Below are positions 1 to 6,374 of a DNA stretch of 49,723 nt, one piece after another. This stretch comes from a virus. The notes under the pieces were generated by a model that was not told where the DNA came from, made no database searches, and saw nothing but the letters and a program-made list of their open reading frames with translations. The DNA is taken from the IMG/VR virus record IMGVR_UViG_3300008997_001278, positions 1 to 49,723 of that record. One strand, written 5' to 3'. The number at the start of each line of letters is the position of its first letter. Position 1 is the stretch's first letter. The translations under genes were made by a program, and so were the position numbers.

Positions 1-2
1 AG

Positions 3-161
3 CCAGCAGTATCCCTAGCAACGACTGGAACAACAACCACAGAAACCACCACTGGCACAACCACTGGCACGACTGACGGGGCGATTGTGGGTGCGGTTGA
101 CGCGATTAATGACATCGCCACCGGCACAACCGACAACACTACGGACAATAACGGTCAGTAG
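3..161 (+). CDS. C-terminal end of a Thr/Gly-rich protein (partial)
   Basis: The gene is open at the left edge; the frame that starts at base 3 runs without a stop to TAG at 159-161. The visible 52 residues are low-complexity and Thr-rich with Thr-Thr-Gly-Thr repeats, followed by a mixed segment (GAIVGAVDAINDIATG) and an Asn/Thr tail. Such tails occur on phage surface or fibre-like proteins and on secreted linkers, but nothing here fixes the function. No start or upstream context is visible. Confidence is for this being a real coding end, not for a product. Confidence 0.6.
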   Translation, partial: PAVSLATTGTTTTETTTGTTTGTTDGAIVGAVDAINDIATGTTDNTTDNNGQ

Positions 162-399
162 AGAAGCGAAAGAAAAAATGTAGAGTGGCTGAGTGTTGCA
201 AGGTAGGAGTCGGGTTCAATGCCTATACTGAACTCTGAGCGGTTGAAGAATGATCTTTAACGCGAAACCTTTAACCCTTCAAGGTCAAGTGTATAGCACA
301 AAACACACGGGAATTGAAATTAGGCTAGCGAGATGCAGACGCGGCGAAAACAGCGAGCACGACACTTGGCCACTTTACATTTGCTTTACAATTAACTTC
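162..399. other. Gene-free stretch before the first promoter
   Basis: About 240 bases between the partial gene and the first promoter. A 60-codon frame from 250 to 432 runs straight through the promoter at 400-428 and lacks a good ribosome-binding site, so I do not call it. The segment around 175-240 has tRNA-like words (GAGTGGCTGAGTG, GGTTCAATGCC) but no pairing acceptor stem. I see nothing else. Confidence 0.4.
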
Positions 400-428
400 T
401 TGACATGTCATGCGCGGTGTGCTAAATT
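400..428 (+). promoter_or_regulatory. Sigma70-type promoter for the 452 gene
   Basis: TTGACA at 400-405 and TAAATT at 423-428 with a 17-base spacer. The ATG of the next gene lies 24 bases after the -10, behind a GAGAG ribosome-binding site. It lacks the tandem upstream elements of the nine promoters seen from 3.1 to 11.5 kb. Confidence 0.6.
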
Positions 429-451
429 GTAAAGAGATAAGAGAGAAAAAC

Positions 452-625
452 ATGACATACACAGTAATCTTCGCAGACCGCAAAAATAATCTAAAAACCG
501 AAGTCTTCTTCGGAGCAGCATGCCACAAGAGGGCATACACAGAGGCCAAGCAAGAGTTTGGGACAGTGGTTGCCCTTATCACGGGCAATCAGTTGGTCTA
601 CACCAGCGCGCCCAGTCGCGCGTAA
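452..625 (+). CDS. Small hypothetical protein (57 aa)
   Basis: Begins MTYTVIFADRKNN. I chose ATG 452 over the in-frame ATG at 410 because 410 lies inside the promoter spacer and 452 is preceded by AAGAGAGAAAAAC. The product is a small soluble alpha/beta-type protein with one Cys and no motif I recognise. It is followed after 9 bases by tRNA-Asn and probably shares its transcript. Confidence 0.65.
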   Translation: MTYTVIFADRKNNLKTEVFFGAACHKRAYTEAKQEFGTVVALITGNQLVYTSAPSRA

Positions 626-634
626 TTAATAACG

Positions 635-709
635 TGCCCTTAGCTCAGTTGGTAGAGCAATCGACTGTTAATCGATGGGTCGCAAGTTCAAGTCTTGCAG
701 GGGCAGCCA
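635..709 (+). tRNA. tRNA-Asn (anticodon GTT)
   Basis: The acceptor stem TGCCCTT pairs fully with AGGGGCA. The D-stem is GCTC/GAGC, the anticodon stem ATCGA/TCGAT with loop CTGTTAA (anticodon GTT), and the T-arm GCAAG-TTCAAGT-CTTGC. The discriminator is G and CCA is encoded. One oddity is that only a single base (A) separates the acceptor and D stems instead of the usual two. Confidence 0.93.
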
Positions 710-767
710 TTTTTGTAGGATATGCCGCCCTACAGATACAAACAGAATCATTCAGATTCAAAATAAT

Positions 768-800
768 TAATCATCATTGTCATTAGGCGCACAATGATTA
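768..800 (+). promoter_or_regulatory. Inverted repeat upstream of the 823/866 genes
   Basis: TAATCATCATTGT (768-780) is the near-complement of ACAATGATTA (791-800). Together they could form a 10-bp hairpin with a 2-base bulge and a 10-base loop. It sits 20 bases before a strong ribosome-binding site. There is no T-run after it, so it is more likely an operator or mRNA structure than a terminator. Confidence 0.35.
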
Positions 801-822
801 GCGTTATAACAAGGAGTTTAAG

Positions 823-873
823 ATGCTACATAAAATGAGATGTACACGATTTTTTTCATTAAAATATGGTTAA
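823..873 (+). CDS. 16-codon leader ORF overlapping the 866 gene
   Basis: ATG 823 is preceded by AAGGAG at an ideal distance and opens a 16-codon frame (MLHKMRCTRFFSLKYG) that ends at TAA 871-873. That stop is 5 bases past the ATG of the zinc-finger gene, which itself has no good ribosome-binding site. The layout suggests translational coupling. A run of seven T (849-857 area) could alternatively mark a frameshift joining the two frames. The peptide need not be functional. Confidence 0.4.
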   Translation: MLHKMRCTRFFSLKYG

Positions 874-1186
874 AAAAAGTAAAACATGCAGAAATGCAAA
901 ACATGAATTTAAGAGTGAGTACGATAGCAGAGAAGAAGCACAACGATCAGCAGATTACGTCATGAAGAAGTTCGGTGGATTCGCTGAACCAGTGAAATGC
1001 TGGAATTGCAGAAAATGGCACTTAGGAATTGATTCCTGCGAGTGTTCCTATTGCACACCCAGATACGGACTCGGAACAAAGACACTATTTACTTCGTATG
1101 CCGCGGCCAAGTTCATGGCTAGTAAATTTGACCAGTCAGTTTATGAATGCCCGCATGATTTTGGTTATCACTTAACATCACATTAA
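866..1186 (+). CDS. Cys/His-rich zinc-finger-like protein
   Basis: 106 residues. A basic N-terminus (MVKKSKTCRNAKHEFKS) is followed by CWNCRKWH around residues 45-52, then CECSYC, then a C-terminal CPHDFGYHLTSH. The paired CxxC and Cys/His clusters suggest a small zinc-binding domain of the kind common in phage early proteins; the target is unknown. Its own ribosome-binding site is poor, so translation probably depends on the overlapping leader frame at 823-873. Confidence 0.7.
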   Translation: MVKKSKTCRNAKHEFKSEYDSREEAQRSADYVMKKFGGFAEPVKCWNCRKWHLGIDSCECSYCTPRYGLGTKTLFTSYAAAKFMASKFDQSVYECPHDFGYHLTSH

Positions 1187-1270
1187 CATATAGGGCATAC
1201 CACTTGCATGGAGACAAGCACAGGACATAAATAGCAGTAGCTAGACGCTGAACACTAACCCCCTCAAACT

Positions 1271-1346
1271 GCGCCCGTAGCTCAGGGGTTAGAGCGTTGT
1301 TCTTATAAAGCAGATGTCATGGGTTCAAATCCCATCGGGCGCACCA
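1271..1346 (+). tRNA. tRNA-Ile (anticodon TAT)
   Basis: The acceptor GCGCCCG/CGGGCGC, D-stem GCTC/GAGC and T-arm ATGGG-TTCAAAT-CCCAT pair normally. The anticodon loop CTTATAA gives anticodon TAT at the standard position, reading the rare codon ATA. The discriminator is A and CCA is encoded. A tRNA for ATA would help a phage whose codon use differs from its host. Confidence 0.93.
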
Positions 1347-1373
1347 CTTCACCACCAACAAAGAGAGAGAAAC

Positions 1374-1601
1374 ATGTCGCACCATTATGCAGAATTTCGG
1401 GAATCAGTCTGGTCAGCCATGACGGGAAAAGAGGAGGATTATACTATTTTGGAGTTTAATCATAACACGAAGGAATATAAAACGCTGACCACCATCTCGG
1501 CGGTTAGCCCTGATGTAGCTAAACTGAAATACATCAAAGAAAGCAAATGGAGTTCTTCACCAGAGACATGCTTGTTTGTTAAAACACCGATCTGTAGATA
1601 A
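1374..1601 (+). CDS. Small hypothetical protein (75 aa)
   Basis: Begins MSHHYAEFRESVWSAMTGKEEDY. ATG 1374 follows AAGAGAGAGAAAC; the in-frame ATG at 1314 lies inside tRNA-Ile and is excluded. The protein is small and charged with an alpha/beta look, with no recognised family. It starts 27 bases after the tRNA. Confidence 0.6.
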   Translation: MSHHYAEFRESVWSAMTGKEEDYTILEFNHNTKEYKTLTTISAVSPDVAKLKYIKESKWSSSPETCLFVKTPICR

Positions 1602-1613
1602 AAGGGAAAAAGA

Positions 1614-1802
1614 ATGGAAAAAGAAATAGGAACAGTTGTATGGAAATCATACCTTACTTATCTTTTGTTCGGCACTGTGCGCGAGGTTAAGATTGAAGAC
1701 GGTTGGCGTTTGCTTCGGATCGAATGGGATCTGCCGCATGCTGCCTTTAAAGTTGATGAATGGCAACGTGCTGGAAATGTAGGGGTACGGCAAAGAGCAT
1801 GA
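1614..1802 (+). CDS. Small beta-rich protein (62 aa)
   Basis: Begins MEKEIGTVVWKSYLTYLLFGTV. ATG 1614 follows AAAAGGGAAAAAGA. Alternating hydrophobic strands (IGTVV, FGTVREV, WRLLRIEW) suggest a small beta-barrel, possibly a diverged relative of the VGDLV family that follows. It ends on a TGA that overlaps the next ATG (ATGA). Confidence 0.55.
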   Translation: MEKEIGTVVWKSYLTYLLFGTVREVKIEDGWRLLRIEWDLPHAAFKVDEWQRAGNVGVRQRA

Positions 1803-2023
1803 ATAAGATGAATGTAGGAGATGTGGTAAGGCTTAACGACAAGTTCGGACACATTAAAAATAAGAATAATTTGAACAACGGGGACGTTGGATTTATTATA
1901 GCAAACGAAGTTAAGACAGAAGTAAATCCTTTCGGATCATGCATAAAAGTTCTCTTTACAGATGGAACACTTATAACTGCCCACTGGGATAACTTTGAAC
2001 TTTATAAGAGATGTGCAACATGA
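1799..2023 (+). CDS. VGDLV-family small barrel protein (variant MNVGDVV)
   Basis: 74 residues starting MNKMNVGDVVRLNDKFG. Either ATG 1799 (ATGA overlap with the previous gene) or ATG 1808 may be used; the family start would be at 1808. Family features are the VGDVV strand, a central GDVGFIIANEV strand and a terminal VLFTDG...DNFELY strand. I infer a KOW/SH3-like fold; the role is unknown. This is the first member of the expanded family in the window. Confidence 0.7.
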   Translation: MNKMNVGDVVRLNDKFGHIKNKNNLNNGDVGFIIANEVKTEVNPFGSCIKVLFTDGTLITAHWDNFELYKRCAT

Positions 2024-2205
2024 CAGACTATGAAGCGATTGGGATGGCAGAGGGATTTGTGGAGTGCCCAGATGAAAAAACTTACTTTGAGGCTTGGCAA
2101 CACTTAATCAATACAGGACAATGCTGGACTCTTCAGGGATGGTTTGGACGCAGAGCGACAGAGTTAATCGAAGAGGGCGTTTGTCACCTTCCAACAGATA
2201 GTTAA
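2020..2205 (+). CDS. Conserved small phage-type protein (61 aa)
   Basis: Begins MTDYEAIGMAEGFVEC and ends with a helix (RATELIEEGVCHLP). ATG 2020 overlaps the previous stop as ATGA and has AAGAG at a workable distance; an in-frame ATG at 2011 is too close to that site. The pattern (AEGF, YFEAWQHLINTG, LQGWFGRRA) is one I associate with small hypothetical phage proteins of unknown role. Confidence 0.65.
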   Translation: MTDYEAIGMAEGFVECPDEKTYFEAWQHLINTGQCWTLQGWFGRRATELIEEGVCHLPTDS

Positions 2206-2210
2206 CGAAG

Positions 2211-2300
2211 GTGGAAGGTAGGGATCTAAGTGCTACAATTGTATTTGGGTTGGCCGTGATCTTTGCCATAATGTTACTGTCATCATTTTTTTGGAGATAA
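2211..2300 (+). CDS. 29-residue single-pass membrane peptide
   Basis: GTG 2211 to TAA 2298-2300 encodes VEGRDLS followed by a hydrophobic stretch (ATIVFGLAVIFAIMLLSSFF) and a final WR. It fills the gap between the 2020 and 2305 genes exactly, and its stop is 4 bases before the next ATG. The ribosome-binding site is weak (GAAG). The membrane span is clear; that it is made is not. Confidence 0.4.
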   Translation: MEGRDLSATIVFGLAVIFAIMLLSSFFWR

Positions 2301-2304
2301 CACA

Positions 2305-2526
2305 ATGAGAGCGATTAAAGTTGGCGATCTGGTTACATGGCGACATCCACGCGAGAGAGGCAGGAGCGAGCCCAAAGGGTGTGGTCTTGTTATCATGGCT
2401 GAGATGATGGGGGCACCCGACTACAAAAGGCCATGGCTTGTGGTAAAATGGTCTAATGGAAAAACACAATCTATGCCAAAGTGGTTATTAGCTTCCAGAG
2501 TGGAGGTGATCAGTGAAAGTAGGTGA
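2305..2526 (+). CDS. VGDLV-family small barrel protein
   Basis: 73 residues starting MRAIKVGDLVTWRHP, with GLVIMAEM and PWLVVKWSNGK strands, ending RVEVISESR. The last six codons overlap the start of the next family member, so VISESR is encoded by the next gene's ribosome-binding site and start region. The ribosome-binding site is TTGGAGATAACACA. The fold is inferred as KOW/SH3-like; the function is unknown. Confidence 0.75.
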   Translation: MRAIKVGDLVTWRHPRERGRSEPKGCGLVIMAEMMGAPDYKRPWLVVKWSNGKTQSMPKWLLASRVEVISESR

Positions 2527-2809
2527 TTTAGTAACACTCTCCTCAAGGGCACAAAGCCTATACTCCATGGCTCCTTGGTCGCCGTACAAAAGGCAAAAAC
2601 AAGGCAAACATCCTGCGGTTATTGGGCTTGTTGTTGAAGTAAAAGAGAGTGATAATTTCTGGGATAAAGGCAGAGAACTTTTTTATGTAAAGTGGGTCAA
2701 TCACGATGGCCCTCCAAGCCGAGAAGGAAGAGCGGGAAAAAACAGGAAACCAAAAGATAAATGTTTTTGGCGCACTGATTTAAAGTTTGTGTACAAAAAA
2801 ACCTCATGA
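2513..2809 (+). CDS. VGDLV-family small barrel protein (long form)
   Basis: 98 residues from GTG 2513: MKVGDLVTLSSRAQS, then an insert rich in Tyr/Pro/Lys, then IGLVVEVKES, ELFYVKWVN and a terminal DLKFVYKK. GTG is supported by the perfect extended Shine-Dalgarno GGAGGTGATC just upstream. It overlaps the previous gene by 14 nt and the next by 4 (ATGA). It resembles the 8405 member closely (same long insert, same ending), suggesting duplication. Confidence 0.78.
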   Translation: MKVGDLVTLSSRAQSLYSMAPWSPYKRQKQGKHPAVIGLVVEVKESDNFWDKGRELFYVKWVNHDGPPSREGRAGKNRKPKDKCFWRTDLKFVYKKTS

Positions 2810-3108
2810 GCAGCTTTTATTTATTTATTTTAGTTGCGCTCGCGCTGCTTTTATGTTATTCTAATTATAGACGCTCACAACAAATAAAAAAAAGGAAAGA
2901 AATAATGAAAATCGGACAAGTAAAAACATGGCTAGACCAAGGGCCAGTAATCTTGTTAGGACAATGCAAGATTCCAGATCCTGTATGGATTGGAGATAAG
3001 GAGGTTTATATGAACGACCCACATGCATGGCCATCTGAAATCGGCTGGACTGTGAAGCTCCTTGAAACTAATGAGATTCTAGACGTTCACGAAGAAACAC
3101 TTTCTTGA
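2806..3108 (+). CDS. Membrane-anchored VGDLV-like protein
   Basis: 100 residues. The N-terminus is a membrane span (FYLFILVALALLLCY) followed by a basic linker. Residue 34 is then a second possible start (MKIGQVKTW) with the family-like pattern GPVILLGQ and WTVKLLETNE. ATG 2806 overlaps the previous stop (ATGA). An internal ATG at 2905 has its own AAAGGAAAGAAATA site, so both a tethered and a soluble form could be made. The stop codon lies inside the TTGACA of the next promoter. Confidence 0.6.
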   Translation: MSSFYLFILVALALLLCYSNYRRSQQIKKRKEIMKIGQVKTWLDQGPVILLGQCKIPDPVWIGDKEVYMNDPHAWPSEIGWTVKLLETNEILDVHEETLS

Positions 3109-3149
3109 CAACTTTCTTGTAGACACTCCTGTAAACCCTGTGGTATAAT
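3105..3149 (+). promoter_or_regulatory. Tandem-element early promoter, copy A
   Basis: TTGACA 3105-3110, the degenerate TGTAGACA element at 3118, and the extended -10 TGTGGTATAAT with TATAAT at 3144-3149. It has the same spacings as the other eight copies but lacks the outermost TTGACA. It drives the 3177 gene. Confidence 0.8.
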
Positions 3150-3176
3150 ACAAACACTAATCAGAGAAGGCTAAAA

Positions 3177-3443
3177 ATGAATTGGAAATACGGATTAATT
3201 CTAGTGGAGGTAAGCGAGGACGGCGAGCAGTTGTGTGAACTGGTGGAGTTGTACAAGCTCGACGACAGTGATACATACGGGGCTTTTTGCCCCGCACGGA
3301 TCATGTCGCCAGAAGAATTGAGCCGCGCCAACAAAGATGTCGAGCGCGATGGTGTTAACAAATACTTTTATGATCACGGCACCTTCACCCGCCAGCCGCG
3401 CGAACTTCCGCAATACGAGTGGGATTGGCGACCCAAGGGATAA
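3177..3443 (+). CDS. Hypothetical early protein (88 aa)
   Basis: Begins MNWKYGLILVEVSEDGEQ and is Asp/Glu-rich, ending EYEWDWRP-like (PQYEWDWRPKG). ATG 3177 follows AGAGAAGGCTAAAA, 28 bases after the promoter -10. The pattern KYGLILVEV...CELVELYKL is familiar to me from hypothetical phage proteins, with no assigned function. It is promoter-proximal, hence probably made very early. Confidence 0.7.
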   Translation: MNWKYGLILVEVSEDGEQLCELVELYKLDDSDTYGAFCPARIMSPEELSRANKDVERDGVNKYFYDHGTFTRQPRELPQYEWDWRPKG

Positions 3444-3446
3444 ATA

Positions 3447-3521
3447 ATGTTAAGAGAGTTCGAGCAAACAAAGAAAGCTATCGAAGATTCAGGGTGGAGC
3501 CGCCTGTTCGTTAGCTACTGA
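3447..3521 (+). CDS. 24-residue microprotein
   Basis: MLREFEQTKKAIEDSGW followed by SRLFVSY. ATG 3447 follows AAGGGATAAATA, a reasonable ribosome-binding site, immediately after the 3177 gene. The peptide is an amphipathic helix. From its stop to the next promoter (3522-3619) I see no further gene. Confidence 0.4.
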   Translation: MLREFEQTKKAIEDSGWSRLFVSY

Positions 3522-3619
3522 GAATAAATGCGATAACGAATGTGGTCTATAACCCGTAGCTGATCACTACACTGGGATAGTCCACTTCCAAGCTCCGATT
3601 TATTCGTACCTCGTTCTCT

Positions 3620-3675
3620 CTGACATTCTCTTGACAATTTAGTTATAGACAACCCCACTGCACATGTGGTATAAT
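3620..3675 (+). promoter_or_regulatory. Tandem-element early promoter, copy B
   Basis: CTGACA 3620, TTGACA 3631, TATAGACAACCCC from 3644, TATAAT 3670-3675 within TGTGGTATAATG. Spacings are 11, 13 and 26. It drives the 3705 gene. Confidence 0.88.
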
Positions 3676-3704
3676 GTGTGAACATTCAAACAAAGGAACA
3701 AAGA

Positions 3705-3950
3705 ATGATTAAAGAGTGTAAACACTGTGGCGATGTATTTCGCTTAGATGCGATTGCTAAGAAGAGTGCCGGCGGCAAGATTAACGAGTGTGCTGATTGC
3801 GTGGTCGAACTAAAGACCGAGACAGCAGTCAAGTACACAGGATTAGAACTAGAGGATACTGGTTCTTTTATGATTAATAGGCATGCAACGGTTGAAGATC
3901 GAGAAAAGTATATGCATGAGCTTAAAAATGGTGTAGACCTTTCAAAATGA
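3705..3950 (+). CDS. Zinc-ribbon protein (81 aa)
   Basis: Starts MIKECKHCGDVFRLD; a second pair, CADC, follows about 20 residues later, making a classic CxxC...CxxC zinc ribbon. The C-terminal part is charged and helical. ATG 3705 (AAAGGAACAAAGA upstream) is preferred over the in-frame ATG at 3678, which is too close to the -10 to be transcribed usefully. It may bind nucleic acid or a host protein. The next gene overlaps as ATGA. Confidence 0.72.
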   Translation: MIKECKHCGDVFRLDAIAKKSAGGKINECADCVVELKTETAVKYTGLELEDTGSFMINRHATVEDREKYMHELKNGVDLSK

Positions 3951-4189
3951 TTACTGTGTTTATTATATTGGTTTCGTTCTCTTTCGGGTTTGCAGCAGGA
4001 TCATGGTTTAAAGCTACGATTTATGACAATCAGCCGTGGGAAGTCTTTCGTTGGGACTCTGGGGCACTGGGCTATCGCCGTGTCCCTATGGGCGCAATGT
4101 TAGGGCGCAATGACAACGTGCTGATGGGCTTGCGCCTGAACTCCGAACAGTTTCCAGCGGAAGGTATTCGAGTTGAAGGAGGGAAATAA
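3947..4189 (+). CDS. Small membrane-anchored protein (80 aa)
   Basis: Begins MITVFIILVSFSFGFAAGSW, an N-terminal membrane span or uncleaved signal, followed by a soluble part with YDNQPWEVFRWDSG and two Met/Leu-rich strands. It overlaps the previous gene by 4 nt (ATGA). No family recognised. Confidence 0.65.
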   Translation: MITVFIILVSFSFGFAAGSWFKATIYDNQPWEVFRWDSGALGYRRVPMGAMLGRNDNVLMGLRLNSEQFPAEGIRVEGGK

Positions 4190-4191
4190 AC

Positions 4192-4284
4192 ATGACGAAA
4201 ATCGAGCTTATAGTTCTATTATCGGCTGGCGTGCTAATTGGTGCACCGCTGTCGGTAATTTTTAAACCCTTGACATTCACTTAA
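4192..4284 (+). CDS. 30-residue membrane peptide
   Basis: MTKIELIVLLSAGVLIG and then APLSVIFKPLTFT. ATG 4192 follows the strong site GAAGGAGGGAAATAAAC. Almost the whole chain is hydrophobic, giving one membrane span. Its last residues and stop are encoded by the outer TTGACA element of the next promoter, so the two overlap by 15 bases. Possibly a toxin, a holin-like peptide or a membrane adaptor; unproven. Confidence 0.55.
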   Translation: MTKIELIVLLSAGVLIGAPLSVIFKPLTFT

Positions 4285-4325
4285 CAACTTTCCTATAGAC
4301 AACCCCGATTAATCTGTGGTATAAT
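4270..4325 (+). promoter_or_regulatory. Tandem-element early promoter, copy C
   Basis: TTGACA 4270, TTAACA 4281, TATAGACAACCCC from 4294, TATAAT 4320-4325 (TGTGGTATAATG). The variable block between the elements is GATTAATC, shared with copy E. It drives the 4358 gene. Confidence 0.9.
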
Positions 4326-4357
4326 GTAGGCACAAATTAAAGAAGGAGTGAGAAGAA

Positions 4358-4975
4358 ATGCCAAACTGGTGCGACAACACATTAAACATTACAGGAACCT
4401 CGGAGAGTATCAAACAGATCGTCCAAGCCCTGCGCGCAAATAACTTCAACTGGAATGAAACATTTGTTCCATACGTAGATAGGAGTAGCTGGGGAACCAA
4501 ATGGGAAGTGGATAACGGAACTCTTGAAGCCCTGATAGAACAGGACTATACCGAGGGAGATGACTTTTTAAATGTTTGGTTTGATACTGCTTGGGGCCCG
4601 AATCTCCCTGTGAGCGAAGCCATAGCTAGTAAGCATGGTGTGGAGATCACACATAAATACGAAGAGGGCGGAAACGCATTAATGGGGATAGCCCACATCG
4701 ACAGTTCTGGCGATTGTTATGATGAAGAGTTTGATACTTCTGACATCAAGCAAGTTGTAGAATTTCACGAGGGTATGATCCCAAGCCAGTATTTGGCCCT
4801 CACGAAGCCCGACGGAGCGAAAATTGCAGTAGGTGATCTCCTTTACCGCGATGATACTCCTTTTGGAGTCTTGTTAAGTGAGAGATCGCTTCTGCCTGTT
4901 GGCGCGCAAGTGCCCATCACGGTGGGAGAAATTGATGGAGTTATTTATTTTGATGAATACGGGTGTGATTTATAA
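4358..4975 (+). CDS. Api92/YubB-like (DUF1281) protein
   Basis: 205 residues starting MPNWCDNTLNITG, the hallmark of the Api92/DUF1281 ferredoxin-like family found in phages and plasmids, with the characteristic WFDTAWGPNLPV segment around residues 74-85. Biochemical function is unknown in the family. The last ~55 residues (after about residue 150) contain KIAVGDLLYRDDTPFGVLLS, which resembles the VGDLV barrel and may be an appended copy. Ribosome-binding site is GAAGGAGTGAGAAGAA. The stop overlaps the next ATG by one base (TAATG). Confidence 0.82.
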   Translation: MPNWCDNTLNITGTSESIKQIVQALRANNFNWNETFVPYVDRSSWGTKWEVDNGTLEALIEQDYTEGDDFLNVWFDTAWGPNLPVSEAIASKHGVEITHKYEEGGNALMGIAHIDSSGDCYDEEFDTSDIKQVVEFHEGMIPSQYLALTKPDGAKIAVGDLLYRDDTPFGVLLSERSLLPVGAQVPITVGEIDGVIYFDEYGCDL

Positions 4976-5133
4976 TGAAAGTCGGTGATTTAGTTAAATG
5001 TGTTTCTGCTGACGGTGTTATTGGCTTGGTGGTTCGTATTAAACCCAACGCACATGGTACACCCATTTATGAGGTCTTAATCGGCTCAAACTGTTACCCC
5101 TTCCGCTCTAATATGCTGTGGAAGGTGGTGTAA
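4975..5133 (+). CDS. VGDLV-family small barrel protein (52 aa)
   Basis: MKVGDLVKCVSADGVIGLVV, then YEVLIGSNCYPF and a final MLWKVV. It starts on the ATG that shares one base with the previous stop. This is the minimal form of the family: VGDLV strand, GLVV strand, a strand with the xVLIG pattern, and a terminal strand. Fold inferred; function unknown. Confidence 0.72.
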   Translation: MKVGDLVKCVSADGVIGLVVRIKPNAHGTPIYEVLIGSNCYPFRSNMLWKVV

Positions 5134-5142
5134 AGTGAACAG

Positions 5143-5385
5143 TTGAGTGAAGAGTTACTATCACAAATTAGATGGTTGGAGGATAAAATAAAGTCGCTCC
5201 AAGATCACATCTGCGAGATAGAATTTGAAAATCATCAACTTAAATTATCAATCGGCGGCGCTATCAAAACTCTCGAAAAACAGAACGAAGAGACAAAGAA
5301 AATAATTTGGGGCGCAACAGGGGGAACGATTACAGACTCCAAGAACTTCACCCCCTTGTCCGAGAAGAACAAGACAGGCGACTAA
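5143..5385 (+). CDS. Coiled-coil protein (80 aa)
   Basis: MSEELLSQIRWLEDKIKSL then heptad-like repeats of Leu/Ile to about residue 50, and a polar tail. The TTG at 5143 is the only sensible in-frame start after the previous stop and is unusual; the ribosome-binding site is unclear. Probably oligomerises through the coiled coil. Ends 8 bases before the next promoter. Confidence 0.55.
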   Translation: MSEELLSQIRWLEDKIKSLQDHICEIEFENHQLKLSIGGAIKTLEKQNEETKKIIWGATGGTITDSKNFTPLSEKNKTGD

Positions 5386-5392
5386 TTTTCTC

Positions 5393-5448
5393 TTGACATT
5401 CACTTGACAACTTTCCTATAGACAGCCCCCATAATTCTATGGTATAAT
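5393..5448 (+). promoter_or_regulatory. Tandem-element early promoter, copy D
   Basis: TTGACA 5393, TTGACA 5404, TATAGACAGCCCC from 5417, TATAAT 5443-5448. It has TATGG instead of TGTGG before the -10. It drives the 5480 gene. Confidence 0.88.
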
Positions 5449-5479
5449 GTAGGCACATTCAAACAAGGGAGAGTAATTT

Positions 5480-5851
5480 ATGGGATACCGTTCAGAAGTA
5501 GTTTTAGTCGTTGGCAAGGAGATCATACCACAGTTTATGGTCACTATGGCAAAGTCGCTAGCGGCGCGCGCCATGTGTTTTGACGACGCCGATCGCGTAA
5601 AAGATTACGAGGAAGAGGGCACTATTCTCTTCCGTTGGGATAGCATTAAATGGTACGACTCCTTCGAGGAGGTGCAAGCCATCGAGGACTTTCTGGATTG
5701 GTGCGAGTGCGAAGAACTTGAGCTTGATGATGGAGTCCATTCGGCTATGGATTTCGTCCGCTTTGTTCGCATCGGCGAAGATACGGACGATGTAGTTGAG
5801 CGCGGAATGGGATTCTGGAGCGTTGGCGTACGAAGGGCGATCTCATGGTAA
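5480..5851 (+). CDS. Conserved phage protein of the MGYRSEV type (123 aa)
   Basis: Begins MGYRSEVVLVVGKE, a start I associate with a widespread small phage family of unknown function. Asp/Glu-rich middle (DWCECEELELDDG) and a final beta part (VRFVRIGEDTDD, GFWSVGVRRAI). Ribosome-binding site is AAGGGAGAGTAATTT. Its stop shares one base with the next ATG. Confidence 0.72.
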   Translation: MGYRSEVVLVVGKEIIPQFMVTMAKSLAARAMCFDDADRVKDYEEEGTILFRWDSIKWYDSFEEVQAIEDFLDWCECEELELDDGVHSAMDFVRFVRIGEDTDDVVERGMGFWSVGVRRAISW

Positions 5852-6021
5852 TGAAAGTCGGTGATCTGGTAAACAACCTTAACTCGGAGTGTGGACTGTT
5901 GGGGATTATTGTGGGCTGGCATGTCTCCACCCATGGGCGCTTTCCTCTTGTACACTGGAATGACGGGCGCACAAGTTGGATTGTGGCGCATCGTGTGGAG
6001 GTGATAAGTGCGAGTAGGTGA
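5851..6021 (+). CDS. VGDLV-family small barrel protein (56 aa)
   Basis: MKVGDLVNNLNSECGLLGII, then VHWNDGRTSWIV and HRVEVISASR. The C-terminus is encoded by the junction cassette that carries the GGAGGTGATAA ribosome-binding site and GTG start of the next member (overlap 14 nt). First of three stacked members here (5851, 6008, 6186). Confidence 0.74.
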   Translation: MKVGDLVNNLNSECGLLGIIVGWHVSTHGRFPLVHWNDGRTSWIVAHRVEVISASR

Positions 6022-6199
6022 TTTAGTAAAAGTCAAGGTGAAATACAACCGCGCCAAGATTGGCTTGGTAGTGGAAGTAGCGACTTACAACGGCAGCGGT
6101 GCCGTCTATGGATACATGGTCAAGCCTGTTGACGGAAGTCGCCCCATTATCATTATCGCGGAACCTCAAGACATGGAGATAGTAAGTGCAAGTCGGTGA
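6008..6199 (+). CDS. VGDLV-family small barrel protein (63 aa)
   Basis: GTG start: MRVGDLVKVKVKYNRAKIG, LVVEVATYNGSG, then a strand and the ending MEIVSASR. It overlaps the preceding member by 14 nt and the following one by 14 nt. The junction to 6186 is a diverged copy of the cassette (GGAGATAGTAAGTG). Confidence 0.74.
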   Translation: MRVGDLVKVKVKYNRAKIGLVVEVATYNGSGAVYGYMVKPVDGSRPIIIIAEPQDMEIVSASR

Positions 6200-6374
6200 T
6201 TTGGTTCAAAGAGGAGATGTTGTCGGACTGGTTGCGGAAGTCATGATTGCCAATGAAATCCAATGGATTAAGATTATCGCCAACAATGGAAAATACGTTG
6301 GCGGCAATAATAGGTATTTTTCTCAAATAGGCTGGAAGGTAATAAACCCAGCCACAACAAAGGTAGAACAATGA
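6186..6374 (+). CDS. VGDLV-family small barrel protein (62 aa)
   Basis: GTG start: MQVGDLVQRGDVVGLVAEV, IQWIKIIANNGKYVGG, IGWKVINPATTK. It is the last of a three-gene stack and lacks the VISxSR ending because the gene after it is not a family member. It overlaps the next gene by 4 nt (ATGA), which supports the idea that the ending is dictated by the next gene's start. Confidence 0.74.
   Translation: MQVGDLVQRGDVVGLVAEVMIANEIQWIKIIANNGKYVGGNNRYFSQIGWKVINPATTKVEQ

Noticed and set aside
175-240. tRNA-Ser/Leu-like words (GAGTGGCTGAGTG, GGTTCAATGCC)
   Set aside because: No acceptor stem, anticodon stem or T-stem pairs properly; at most a remnant.
250-432. 60-codon frame starting MIFNAKPLTLQG
   Set aside because: Runs through the promoter at 400-428 and has no good ribosome-binding site.
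3678-3704. Upstream in-frame ATG for the zinc-ribbon gene
   Set aside because: Lies within a few bases of the promoter -10 at 3670-3675, so it would be at or before the transcript start; ATG 3705 has the ribosome-binding site.
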